From Coniella vitis (taxonomy: Eukaryota > Ascomycota > Sordariomycetes > Diaporthales > Schizoparmaceae), in contig WUJK01000009.1 in the NCBI GenBank assembly GCA_011317545.1, positions 682,001-746,000 on the forward strand: 64,000 nt of DNA, written 5' to 3'. Shown here piece after piece: positions 12,201 through 22,115 of this stretch. The notes under the pieces were generated by a model. It was not told the DNA's origin and made no database searches. It was given only the letters and a program-made list of their open reading frames with translations. A program made the position numbers and the translations under genes. The first letter of the stretch is position 1. Each line of letters opens with the position of its first letter.

Positions 12201-12737
12201 GCCGAAGCCGTCCTCTCGTCCATCAAGGCCAACAATGGCAAGCCAGAAGCCGTGCACTATGCCTCACTCATTCACGCGCGCGGTTGTGTCCTGCACGATA
12301 TGGAGGGTGCCCGCAAGACATTTGACAGCGTCATGGCCTTGCCGACCGCTGTAGCGTCCTCAGCTTGCCTTTTCCAGGCTCTCTTTGAAAGCATGGTCGC
12401 CAACCACTGCGTCGCCGCCACGGAGCCGCTGCTCGCCGAGATGCGTCGCCGCAGAGTCGAGCTCACGCCATACATTGCCAATACGCTCATCCACGGCTGG
12501 GCTTCGGCGGGTAACATTGCCCGTGCCGAGGACATTTACGGTGCCGTGGGTCGTGACCGTCGTGAGCCGAGCACCTACGAGGCCATGACTCGCGCATACC
12601 TCGCTGTTGAAGACCGCACCAAGGCGCAGGGTGTCGTGTCCGAGATGATGGGCCGCGGATACCCTCCCGCCGTTGTCGGCAAGATCATTGAGCTGCTTGG
12701 TGGTGTCGAGCAGGATCTTACTCCTACGGTCATGTAA
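9234..12737 (+). CDS. Large pentatricopeptide-repeat (PPR) protein, probably mitochondrial
   Basis: This is a single exon of 1167 aa, with an in-frame stop directly before the chosen ATG. The N-terminus is basic, hydroxylated and acid-poor and contains AFHTSAQQSA, a common tail of fungal mitochondrial presequences, so import into the matrix is inferred. Two blocks of 35-residue PPR-like helical pairs follow, about residues 225-500 and 720-1130. Typical phrases are TYNILVGLL, SYNALLMAA, LYNALIGKL, TYGTIVNAL and TYKLLIDTH. PPR proteins bind organellar RNA and control its processing or translation. Size and layout resemble Neurospora CYA-5 / yeast Pet309-type COX1 translation factors, but I cannot separate that from other large fungal PPR proteins such as CIA84-like ones. 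An acidic linker rich in Ala, Ser and Gln (about residues 105-215) separates the presequence from the repeats. Confidence 0.85.
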   Translation: MPGSIYNNLYASFIRSGFTKSFTHGYAQSVVAATHPHVLNSQNRPSFAARKRQTNSRLSRLQQLQSAFHTSAQQSASLPVEHRHEKLTTNHGSLDAYFETLQKKEAAEKGIEGEEEDEWVQYQFPNRIEWKPSSAAVVLGPDGEAAESGQDALSEQSQRASQAQSEASVDKQLNDPLASPSGSQELPVLSTELAESSQRASAPATPISSRARTPTSASRSATPPVDPQAQSYADHLAKLSETGRYAEIPAVFEAMLVASIRPLATSYNALLMAAIHLPSEKIEIVSRALDVYADMMRRKVKPDSDTYNILVGLLAARSLEVSSLKKRLEDRRVRYGGMDEPGKFMLASTEIEHAILCEDDRLDLAMKLFKTSVSSQSDAFSPETYHQLISACAQSGRVNDMLSLYEHMEMNKATPFAAVFPAMITAFANCGDLVSAVECYNEYRTLAVANDKGEATLHDRLDAQVYASVINAYVISDKMDGAMKFYKKIVHEYGARAAEIKDAIISLGFVKGFEHRGIYQEALRWAQSVENTSRAQCMADLAIRAADSGDKQTATAAFSNLLGHAIDLATPAMALLAMSVRGGEVAEAWRYWQVLSGPDAALDSSLIEPTAMFAIALIGSGQVAEGLTESELMFNRIRQSKPEDTHLAAEVEEGVDFVSRYMASRAITDPRGIASSTAPEPYKSPVAVSSYEDTFDPHAHSTDFRGSSLISDELEGAHGRKGPKLNDALTRFRNMRRAGRHPRYITYAKLISAAARDGKLDLCHDILNMARTDVPLLPQYAVVRYGWSSILDAMVGACLSLGQRAHAEQFHQELLDMGATPSANTYGLYITTLKESTKTFDEASEAVKIFHRAKSEGVEPSSFLYNALIGKLGKARRIDDCLFYFAEMRTLGIKPTSVTYGTIVNALCRVSDEKFAEELFDEMESMPNYKARPAPYNSMMQFFLTTKRDKSKVLAYFARMEAKGISPTSHTYKLLIDTHATLEPVDMNAAEAVLSSIKANNGKPEAVHYASLIHARGCVLHDMEGARKTFDSVMALPTAVASSACLFQALFESMVANHCVAATEPLLAEMRRRRVELTPYIANTLIHGWASAGNIARAEDIYGAVGRDRREPSTYEAMTRAYLAVEDRTKAQGVVSEMMGRGYPPAVVGKIIELLGGVEQDLTPTVM

Positions 12738-13531
12738 AACTGACCAAAGGAAGGTGATCTCAACAAGCTGACCCTCGCTAAGACATAATTATTTTTGTCA
12801 GAGAGGGCCTGCTTCTTCACTGTACAATTTTCCTCATCATTTTTTACTAGTCTGGTTAACTAAGCGTTTGTTTTGTTATGTTTCGGCGTTGGTCGGCAAA
12901 GCATGGTTACCAAATTTGGACAATCGTCATTCTATAAGGCGTGCTCCCGCTGCCTATGATTAGGACTCTTTATTTTGTTCCTGGGAGTTGCCCTTGTTTT
13001 TTTTTTTTTTTTTTTCTCGGCAGTTGAAGTCTCCAAACAAGACATCCTGCGTAACATATTTTGTCGTCAAGAACATACTTTGTTCCGTCCTTTTTTCGAC
13101 ATTTAGACCAATCCCCACTCTACATATAAAAAGGCTCACCGCCGTACATACGGCGGACAAGGAGAGAAAGAACATAAGGACATCAATTCGGATGTATGGC
13201 ATTTTGGTGAGAAGAAGCAGTCGGCTGGCTCGTATGAGGTTGGGAAAATAACATGAGAAAAGTTTATAAAGGAAACAATGGTTGGGTTTGGGAAGGGAAA
13301 TGCTTAACAGGTTGGGCCTGGGGTTTTTATTCTTCTTTTTTCTTTTTACAACAAGCCCCCCCCCCGGGTTCAAGGTCTTTGTATTTTTATGATACCACAT
13401 GGATCGCACACGAGACAAGAGAAGAGGTATGATTAGAGGGGGAAGGAGGAGAAGATGCCGCTGCTTGTGTATAGTACCCGACATTGAAAATGCCACAAAG
13501 TTTTGATGTTCATAATAGCTTTTACCAAACT

Positions 13532-13564
<33 letters not shown>

Positions 13565-14093
13565 TGAACAACAAAGTTTTAAAAGGGATTAAACAAGCGT
13601 AGAATTGTTTGGGAAACCATGTAGCGGTTCGATGCAGATATCAGGACTCGCGAGGTGGGTAAACTAGCGAGGGCGAGGAGTCAGCTTTCAATAAAATATC
13701 TATACTCGTGCCAGTCCTGATTGTTTTACAGTATATCTAATAGGCTGGATATGTGACGGCCGATGGATTACCTCCTTCGCAAGAGCTTACTTGTTGAGCA
13801 GCAACATATAATTGCGTAGGGCGGTAAATTAGCGTCTTGAACTATATTGCATGTCGCATCCTTTTCCATAATTCCATCCTTTCCCAACGGGGTATATCCA
13901 TCGCTACGCCACACAGTCACTGGGACCGATGGTCTCACATAGCTGCAAAACCCATGTTCCTTCTTCCAACTGATATTTATTTTTTTCAGTCCTCCTTCAG
14001 GCCTTGTGTAGCAAGTGTTCAACAATGACGAGTGAACCTCTGTTTATTTACGCATATATATATATATGTATACATATACATATACATACACCT
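12738..14093. other. Convergent intergenic region rich in simple repeats, no gene seen
   Basis: The region lies between two convergent genes. It contains a 19-nt T run (12997-13015), a run of C near 13357, a (TG)12 microsatellite (13532-13556) and an alternating A/T tract from about 14054. The longest minus-strand ORF (12960-13574) translates these repeats and is not credible. Confidence 0.5.
13532..13556. repeat. (TG)n microsatellite
   Basis: About 12 uninterrupted TG units in the intergenic region 3' of the PPR gene. No functional inference is made. Confidence 0.9.
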
Positions 14094-16106
14094 TTAAACA
14101 GCCGACTCCTCCACCTTGCCAATAGGGACACTCTCGTGCTGCAACCCCCCCTTGGCCGCAATATCCCCTGCAAACGTCTTTGTTGGCCGCCACTTGGCCG
14201 AGTTTCTGGGCGTCGTCTCCTCCATCATCAGATCGACCTGTTCGAGCGACAAGCCCTTTGTCTCGGGCACCAAAAAGTACGTGTAGACAAAGGCGCACGT
14301 GCACAGGCCGAACCAGACGAAAAAGACAGACGAAACGAGCGCATCCGCCATGTACGGGGTGATGACGGCAATGATGCAGTTCCAGAGCCAGTTGGAGGCC
14401 GTGGACAAGGCGACGCCGCGCGAGCGGATCGGCAAGGGGAAGATCTCGCCAATGACGATCCAGGCGCCGGGCCCCCAGGTGGTGGCGAAAGAGAAGATGA
14501 AGATGGCGATGAATGCGATCTGGGCCTTGACGGCGGCTGGGTTGTCGGCAGCGCTGCCGCCGGGGACGGATGGGTCGTCGTGGATGTGGTTGAAGCCGAC
14601 GGTGACGCCGACGACGGCGACGATGAGCTGGGAGATCATCATGGAGAGGGCACCCCAGAGGAGGAGGGGCCGCCGGCCCCAGGCTTCGACGGCCCAGAAG
14701 GCGAAGGGGGTAGCGAGGGTGTTGACGACGTTGAAGATAACGGAGAGCAGGAACTCGTTGGTTACGGCGCCGGTGGACTTGAGAAAGGGGGTGCCGTCTG
14801 GAGGGGAAGAGTTGTGTGGTTAGCAAAGAGAAGAAAAGGGAGGCAAGTATACTATCGATTGCAAAATTAGGTATGGCGGGAGATACTCACAGTAAAAGAT
14901 GAAGTTGACACCAGTCCACTGCTGCATCATTTGCAACGAGGTGCCGAGAATCGTCTTGCGCAGGTTGGAGTTGGACTTCCACAGGGAGCCAGAGAAGCAG
15001 CTAGCCCAACTTCCGAACCACGTCGTGGTAGGAATCAGGCGCTTCTCGTACTCCTCGTTGGCGACAATTTCAGCCAGCTCGTACTGCACGTACTCGGACT
15101 CCTCTGGCTGGCCACGCAGGATGGACAAGGCGTGGCGGGCTTTGTTGAGGTTTCCATTCCTAACAAAGTAGCGGGGCGAGTCGGGCAGGAAGGCGATGCC
15201 CACACCGAGAATCGTGCACCAAATGAACTGGATACCGATAGGCAGGCGGTAGGCGGAACGGCCTGTCCAGTCTGATGTAGAGTAGGTGATGCAGGAGGCG
15301 ACCAGCAGGCCGATGGTGATGCAGAACTGATATCCAGCCACTAGAGCTCCGCGAACCTTGCGAGGGCACTGTTTTCGTGGGTGTCATTATATCAGTATAC
15401 GTGATTCTTTCCTAATACCGTGACATATGAATCTTGAAGAGGTTGTGGGGAGGGAGGAGGAGGAGGAGGAGGAGAAGAAGAAGGAAGAGAGCGCATGCTT
15501 ACAATCTCGGACATGTACAAAATGACAGTGGCGCTTTCGAAACCAGTGCCAATACCAGCAATCAGACGGCCAATCACAATCTCAGCATATCCATTGCCGT
15601 CACCGGTGATGATTTCAATAATGACACCAAAAGCGAAAATGGCACAAGCCATGACAACAGTCCACTTTCTTCCGATGGCGTCGGCTACATCTCCTGCTCC
15701 GAGGGCGCCCAGAAAGGTGCCGACAGACATAATGGAAACAATGAGGGATTCGTGGCTGGACTTGAGCTCTGTTGCGCCCTCGCCCTCAATTACGTGGATC
15801 CAGACCTGTGTGGTGCTTTGTTGTCAGTCTCTCCAATATACATACCCTGGCGAAAGAGAAAAAAGAAGAAAAAAACAAAAAAGCTGCTTGGTAGTGCCGC
15901 TCAGGGACGCTGCGAGAAGTACGTACGTCCATAGCATTGATGTTGCTAATGTATCCGGTATCGTAACCGTAAAAGATGCCACCCAGCGCTGCAAAGGCGC
16001 ACAAGAGGTAGGCCTTCCATGTTACAGGAGCCTCGATGCGTTCAATGTCGGTATTGGTAGCCAGACCGTCGGCGGGCGGCTGCTGCTCGACCTCAGCCTT
16101 CGACAT
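14094..16106 (-). CDS. MFS sugar transporter (hexose transporter-like)
   Basis: This is a plasma-membrane sugar/H+ symporter of the MFS sugar-porter family. It has four exons on the minus strand, 16106-15927, 15805-15503, 15368-14891 and 14797-14094, and encodes 554 aa with the frame maintained at all three junctions. Family signatures are in order: GGIFYGYDTGYISNI in TM1, DAIGRKW after TM2, RLIAGIGTGFES in TM4, PDSPRYFV before the central loop, QQWTGVNFIFYYG in TM7, and VPETKGLSLEQ after TM12. This set is diagnostic for the Hxt/quinate-type group. The cytosolic N-terminus is short and acidic and the C-terminal tail about 50 aa, so this is a transporter and not an Rgt2/Snf3-type sensor with a long tail. 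Substrate specificity is not readable. The intron between exons 2 and 3 contains a GGA/GAA trinucleotide run. Confidence 0.93.
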
Positions 16107-19100
16107 GGTGGGTTCGTGACTGTCTACTCAGCACACAAAAGAAAGCAAGCAAGTAGAGAGTAGTAAAGAAGGCGGACTCGTCCTTGGAGACTGAACAGGA
16201 ACCGCAAAGAAAGGAAGCGCTACTGCTCGCCGTCCTGAGCAGGGTGGGCATACGAACTTATATGAACAGGAAGCGAAAAATCAAGCCAGACAGAGCAAGC
16301 AAGCATGCATGCATGCATGCAACGCTCACCACGCACGATTGACCTGGGGTGTCACCATCCTACAGTAAGGCTACCTAGTCGACTCGCCAGTTCTTGTGTT
16401 TCTCGAGGGCCATTGGGCGGCCCTGGCTCTCAGCTGACACTGCTCGTGTACTTTTTTGGCTCGGTGGCTCGTCATGGAATCCGCACATTTTGCGGTCTGG
16501 ACGAGCACAATTGCAGGACGGTTTGATACGACGACGACACATTGCATTCAGGGACCCTGGCCCTCTTTACCCCAGTGTGGGTAGGCCGGGCTGGGCCAGT
16601 GGGCGAGACTGACAGCCACATCGCGTGCAAATCCGGGGCCCCATGGTGGGCAGCTGCAGCATGGGGTAGGATTGCGTGGGCAGAGTGGATCCGGAGGAGG
16701 AACCAACGTGGTCCACGACGCTGGAGAAGGACCGAATGGGTGGCTCAAAGTGGTGTTATTGGTGAGCGGGCATGTCGGCCTGGCACGTTGCATGCAGAGC
16801 CAGAAGCACACCACGAGACCGGCGCGGGGAGGGGGCAGGATTCTGGGCTGAGTGGCCGGGCCAGTCAAAGCAGAGACCTCGTCTGACGGCGCCATCTGCC
16901 TTTGTGTAGCCATCCTCGGGCTGGAGCTTCTCCGGCGAGACTCTGCAGGAAGCATGCGTCTGGGGCCCCTGCGCGCTGTTTGCCTGTGGCATGCCTCGCC
17001 ATCGAACACAGGCTGCGCGTTACCATAGTATGTGGCGGCAACACCCAAGAAAGCGGCCTGGAGACACTTACATAGATCAGGGCGAGGGAGTGGCTCTCGG
17101 GCTGCTTATATTGTGGCGTATATTGGCAGCGAGGCTTCACTTGTTGTGCTGGTCCGCCCGAGCCAAGACGGCAGCAGACACGAGCCAAGCCGGAGCAGAT
17201 CGCAGACGAGCGGCATTCAGCTGCAGCAAGCATTGCAACGGTCAACAGGGTCTTGGGTACATCTGGACACTGGCCCGGCCGCGCGGCCACAAAGTTCCCA
17301 GCCGACTTGGCATCTCTCTGCTCAGCGACCCCCGGTTGGGTTTAGCCTTTGCAGCCACGTCCATCGTCCAGGGGTGGGGAGCATAATAAGGACTGGATAC
17401 GCTGATACGCCGTGTCGTACACCATGTGACTGTGGTTTGCTGTCGCCTTGTCTCGTTGTCGACATCGTGTTGCGATTGCCATGCACCCAATCCAGCCTCC
17501 TTCAACACGCAGCCAGCCCCACAGGTCCAGTGCAGTCCAGTCGAGGATGGCCTCATCGTGAGCACCAATTCAAAAGGAGGGAAAGAAGAAAAGAAAAAGG
17601 ACGCCGACGACAGGTCGCTTGGACGTACAGCTTACGAGACGGCGACGTCGGCGATGACCTGTAGTAAGAGAGGGCGACAAAGACATCACGCGATGCTAAT
17701 CTGCCTGCCCAGCTCGGTGTCACCGGCGCACTCTCGGCCAAAAGAGCCAACAAGGCATGCTGTGAACCTTGTCTTTGATCCTCGCTGGACTTTGGGGTTG
17801 CCATGGTACCTGGCCGAGAGACGATGGACCATTTGCACCGGGTGGCTGGCTGGCTGGCTGGCTGGCTTACTCGCTTTCTTCCTGTAGTAACCCACACCTC
17901 CAGACCCAGTCAGCCGGGTCCGCTGCTGAGTGAATGGCTGGGCCAAAGGACGGCGCGGGGAAGGAATGACCACACCAAATCATTCATCGTATCTGCCTGG
18001 TGCGGCTCGCTCCTTTCCCCGCGAAAAGATGATCTCCCAGACAGAAGGGAAGGCACGATACAAAACGGGGGTGAACTGCGAATTCTACTATGTACCTAGG
18101 TACTTGCGCAGCTCCTTCTCCTTCTCGACAACCCAGCCAGGCAGGATGATCCCCGCCTTTTCACAAGTATCATGGTACACTTCTCGCTAGGTTTACCTCT
18201 GACTTGACCTCTGCAGATCGACCAGTCCCCTTCCAGATTTCTCCAGATGAGCATCCACCATCTGCTTCTCGCAGGAGAGCCTCAGCTATGATAGGCGGGC
18301 ACAGCTTTACATCGATGCTGGCCCCCTCAGTAAAAGTTTACTGCGTCAAGTGTGTCTGGATCCGCGTGTAGTTACATAGTACTACATAGTAAATGTGTAA
18401 GCAGCTTGTTTATTGAACATCCCGGTCCCCCCTCCCTCGTTCCTCCCCCCTCCACCATCACTCCCCAGAGTATCATTCGGCTGGTCGCTTACCCCAGTCA
18501 ATGACACACACCATGGCGACATGAAGTGCATCCGCCAGAGGTCACTCACTCACCCAACTGACTCACTCATTCGCTGCCTCTTTTCCTCCCCGCAGATACC
18601 CCAAGAGACACACTTTTCCAAATCCTGGGGTATTATGGTAATCAGGTCCAGGATGGGAGGGACAGCTGAACATCAAGGGCCTCGTCCTCATCCTCACCCT
18701 CATCCTTCTCCTGCAAAATTTGCAAGAAACCCTCTTTTCCCCACTGCCGCTCATATTCCAACTGATTCCTTAACCAGCTTACTGGTGTGACCTCAGATAC
18801 ATAGCACAATATAAAATAACAATCAAGGTGAGTTTCACAACGAATACATATTATCGTACCTTGTAGGGGGGTAGAGTGGCTACGCGCTTTGCCCTCCCTC
18901 AGCTTGCCATGTGAGGCGTGTAACTGGGCCATGCAGCTCGTGAAACGCTCATGGGAGTGCACACCCTGTGATCATTATTACTCGATTATTATTATTAATG
19001 CAAGAATCTGAAAGTACAGGGTAAGTGTATATATATATATATATATGCATACAGAAATATACATAGTACACTATATAGCGCAATCTATTGGGCGGGAATT

Positions 19101-19613
19101 CCGAACTTTCTCCTCGACCAATCGTGTTTATTTATTGTGGGAAATTGACTTTTAGATTTGTGCTCGAGGAGTCAAGACTAACTTTGGAGCCACCTGCTTG
19201 CTGCTTATATCAAGGTGAGTGATACGGGAAAAGAAGAAAAAAGGATATGTTATAGATATGAAAATGATTTGAGATCACTACCTTTGTTTCCGTACGGCTT
19301 CTACGCAGTGGATGAATCCGTGCTTGCTGGATATGTTGGAGATAACATACATCTATAATTCACCAAAAGATATCACCTACTTTAAGATCCTCAGAAATAG
19401 GTATACGTTGTTCACGACCGTTACTACTAATTATCACTCCTGCTCATCTTCAGCCCACTCGGACATTGGGATAGAGAGAAGGGAACCAATACCACGTCCT
19501 GAGTCAACAAGGTCGTATCAATTGTATTACCCAATAGCCCGAACAAGACCACATGTAGATGCTAAACAATATAGAAATACCGGAAAAAAACAAACAAACA
19601 CAAAAAACCCCAT
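16107..19613. other. Gene-poor 3.5-kb region
   Basis: I find no credible gene. ORFs up to about 210 codons occur on both strands, but they overlap one another and translate to low-complexity or repeat-derived sequence. The region contains a (GCAT)n run near 16304-16322, a (TGGC)6 run at 17843-17866, an alternating A/T tract near 19029-19048, and four copies of TACTATGTA/TACATAGTA (18086, 18373, 18383, 19060). The left part must include the promoter of the sugar transporter. Confidence 0.45.
17843..17866. repeat. (TGGC)6 tetranucleotide repeat
   Basis: Six tandem TGGC units. The same unit recurs at 49818-49845 and, in broken and inverted form, around 61190-61217. Confidence 0.85.
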
Positions 19614-22115
19614 CTACGCAATGTTAAACTCACTCGCCGCATTCCGTCCCATCTTACGAATCATCTCCTCCATCTTGCGCCGCGCCGCCTCTCCATCCAC
19701 ATCACCACCAATACCATTCTCACCACCATCATCCCCTCTATCCCCAGCCTTTCTCTTGCCTCCCGCACCAGCCTGGGCACGACCTTCGCCACCCGCCCTG
19801 TGTGTCCGCCTCTGCACTCCACCTCCGATCCCACCAGGAGCCTCGCGCAGCCCAAAGCTCTTGGCCACGTGGCCCAGATGCAGCGCCGAGATATCAAACA
19901 CGCCGCGCTCCTCTTTGACGTGCGTCGCGTACGCGCGAATATGCGAGCGGAAGCCCTGGCGCGCTGCGTCGAGTATGTTCGGTCCGCTGGAGGATCGTTG
20001 GGAGGATGGAGGCGCAGGCGCGGGTTTTCTGCCGTGGCTGCCGCCTTTCTTATTGTTGTTGTTGTTGTTGTTCTTCTTGAAGGATGCTCCAGCTGCTTCG
20101 CATGCAAGGAGACGTTGCTCGATGGAGAGCTGGAGGGCTTCGGCGCGGGCGTTGGGGGATTGTTTGGCGGGATGTGAGTGTTGTTGGGATGCTTCATCGT
20201 CATCATCTGAACTAGTAGTAGGAGGTTTGGGCATTTCAATTGCTGTAGCGAAGCCCTTTTGCAAGATGGTTTCGTAGGACTGCGCTGTTGCGGGGGGGGT
20301 GGAAGGGAGCATGGAAATATAGCCCTCTTCGCAGCCCGGCAGCAGGAATAGGGCAGCTTTACCAGGTCGACCGGCACGCGCCGTGCGACCAATGCGGTGC
20401 ACGTGGTCTGCAATGGCAAAGGCTGGGTCGTACTCGATGACAAGCTCGACAGCGGGCACGTCGAGACCACGCGAGGAAATGTCCGTCGTGATGAGGACGG
20501 CGGGTTCTTTGCAGGTTGAGAAGGAGCGCAGGGTTGCGGTGCGGATCGGCTGCGTCAGGGAGCCGTGGAGTTTGTGGAGGAGGATCGTTGGGTTGGCTGG
20601 CGAGCTAAAGTAGGTTGCTGGGTAGACGGTAGATGACGGCGGTGGGGGTGTTGTGTCGGTTTTGTCCTTCTTTTTGTCCTTGCTCTTATTATCATCGTCG
20701 TCCGCGGTATTGGTCTCCTCTGCGGGCGCCGAAGGCGATACTGGGTCAGGCTTTTCAACTGGTGCCGTAGACTTGAGTAAATCAAAGTGGAAGTCGACTG
20801 AGTCGGCACAAGAGATGAAGACAATGGCTTTCATGACAGACCCCTTTCTGGCAAAGGCATCCTTCAAGAATGCTATGAGCGTGACGAGTCGCAACTTGGC
20901 AGGCACCACAAGATATGTCTGCTTCAGCTGGGCCGGAGCCGCAAAGACAATGTCGTTTTGGGCCTCGGACGTGTCGTCGTTGCCAGCAGTGATGTGGACT
21001 GCATCGTGCAAGCTGATTTCTCCCAGCCGTTGCACATTCATCTTCATGGTGGCAGAGCAAAGTACCGTCACTCTGCGCTTTGGCAGTGCCTTTTCCAGCT
21101 CGACGCCGTCCTTGTTCGTCTGCTTGAGAGGATCCTTGCGAATGGTGGCCACAATCTTTTTGAGGTCCTGCTCAAAACCCATCTCCATCATGCGGTCTCC
21201 TTCATCCAGCACCAGCCATCTCACAGTACCCACATCGAGAATCTGGGTGTTCTCCAAGTGGTCTGTCAAGCGGCCCGGCGTGGCAATGAGGATGTTGCAG
21301 CCCTTGCGAATTCGTGCCTTTTCCGAGTGCTTGCTCTCACCACCCATGACGGAGGTGCTGACGATCCACGGACAGCACCTCAGTAGCTTTTCAAGCACAA
21401 CAGAAATCTGCTTGCACAATTCTCGAGTGGGAGCCAAGATGATCGCAAAGAGCCCCGAATTGCGGTTGATGTTCGCGCCTGCATTCGTCTCATCGTCGTT
21501 GCGGCTAAGCGCAAGGATGCGCTGCACAATGGGCAGCAGATACGCCAGCGTCTTTCCTGAACCGGTCTGCGCCTGGAGGAAGGCATCGTCGTCCCCCTTG
21601 ACAAGCTGCGGTATTGTGTTTTTCTGAATCGATGTCGGCGCCTTCATCTCAAGCTTGGCCGAGAGATGCTGCGCGACTCTGCGCGACAAGCCTAGCGCGT
21701 GGAAGTTTGAGGCTTCCTCGGACAGCGGCGCGTTGGAAGGCTGCGCAGGCTCGGCGGCCTGGGGAGGGGTATCGTCAAAGACCGTCTTGGCTGTCGGGTT
21801 TGCTGTGAACAAGCGCGAGGCGACCTGGAAGCGCTTGGACGGGTCGCCGCCCGTGGGACGCGCTCCGCCTTGCGTCCTCTGGCGCTTGGCCGGGCGGTCA
21901 TAGTCTGTGTAGCCTTGCGAGGTCAGGTTGGCCTCCGACGTATGGTCGCCTGGCGCAGGTCTCCGGGAAGCTGGCTGGCTGCTCTTGTCGGTTGCATCGT
22001 CCCTCTTCTTGGCTCGGCGCCGATCTCTCCAATTGCCGCCGACATATGTGACTTTGGATCGGGCCGCAGGAGCGTCACCCACGGGGGCGAGGTTGAGCAC
22101 AAGATCGTCGGCCAT
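19614..22115 (-). CDS. DBP7: DEAD-box ATP-dependent RNA helicase Dbp7
   Basis: A nucleolar RNA helicase for 60S ribosomal subunit assembly. It is a single exon of 833 aa starting MADDLVLN, the usual start of this family. Helicase motifs are in order: the Q-motif region with TSIQKNTIP (about 161-169), motif I AQTGSGKT (182-189), motif Ia PTRELC (229-234), TPGR, motif II as DEGD (304-307) in place of DEAD, and motif III SAT (354-356). Motif V (TDISSRGLDVP) and motif VI (HRIGRTARAGRPG) lie in the second RecA domain. DEGD is characteristic of the Dbp7 branch. A charged Asp/Lys-rich insert (about residues 470-515) interrupts the second domain. A poly-Asn run encoded by a GTT/AAC repeat lies in the C-terminal extension. 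The basic N-terminus WRDRRRAKKR fits nucleolar import. The identification is secure. Confidence 0.95.
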   Translation of the reverse strand: MADDLVLNLAPVGDAPAARSKVTYVGGNWRDRRRAKKRDDATDKSSQPASRRPAPGDHTSEANLTSQGYTDYDRPAKRQRTQGGARPTGGDPSKRFQVASRLFTANPTAKTVFDDTPPQAAEPAQPSNAPLSEEASNFHALGLSRRVAQHLSAKLEMKAPTSIQKNTIPQLVKGDDDAFLQAQTGSGKTLAYLLPIVQRILALSRNDDETNAGANINRNSGLFAIILAPTRELCKQISVVLEKLLRCCPWIVSTSVMGGESKHSEKARIRKGCNILIATPGRLTDHLENTQILDVGTVRWLVLDEGDRMMEMGFEQDLKKIVATIRKDPLKQTNKDGVELEKALPKRRVTVLCSATMKMNVQRLGEISLHDAVHITAGNDDTSEAQNDIVFAAPAQLKQTYLVVPAKLRLVTLIAFLKDAFARKGSVMKAIVFISCADSVDFHFDLLKSTAPVEKPDPVSPSAPAEETNTADDDDNKSKDKKKDKTDTTPPPPSSTVYPATYFSSPANPTILLHKLHGSLTQPIRTATLRSFSTCKEPAVLITTDISSRGLDVPAVELVIEYDPAFAIADHVHRIGRTARAGRPGKAALFLLPGCEEGYISMLPSTPPATAQSYETILQKGFATAIEMPKPPTTSSDDDDEASQQHSHPAKQSPNARAEALQLSIEQRLLACEAAGASFKKNNNNNNNKKGGSHGRKPAPAPPSSQRSSSGPNILDAARQGFRSHIRAYATHVKEERGVFDISALHLGHVAKSFGLREAPGGIGGGVQRRTHRAGGEGRAQAGAGGKRKAGDRGDDGGENGIGGDVDGEAARRKMEEMIRKMGRNAASEFNIA

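Noticed and set aside
15434..15934. Arg/Lys-rich plus-strand ORF over the sugar transporter
   Set aside because: It translates the GGA/GAA repeat of an intron and antisense exon sequence of the MFS gene.
16107..19613. Transposon or RIP-mutated relic filling the gene-poor gap
   Set aside because: No terminal repeats, transposase or reverse-transcriptase motifs are visible, and the base composition is not AT-shifted as RIP would leave it.
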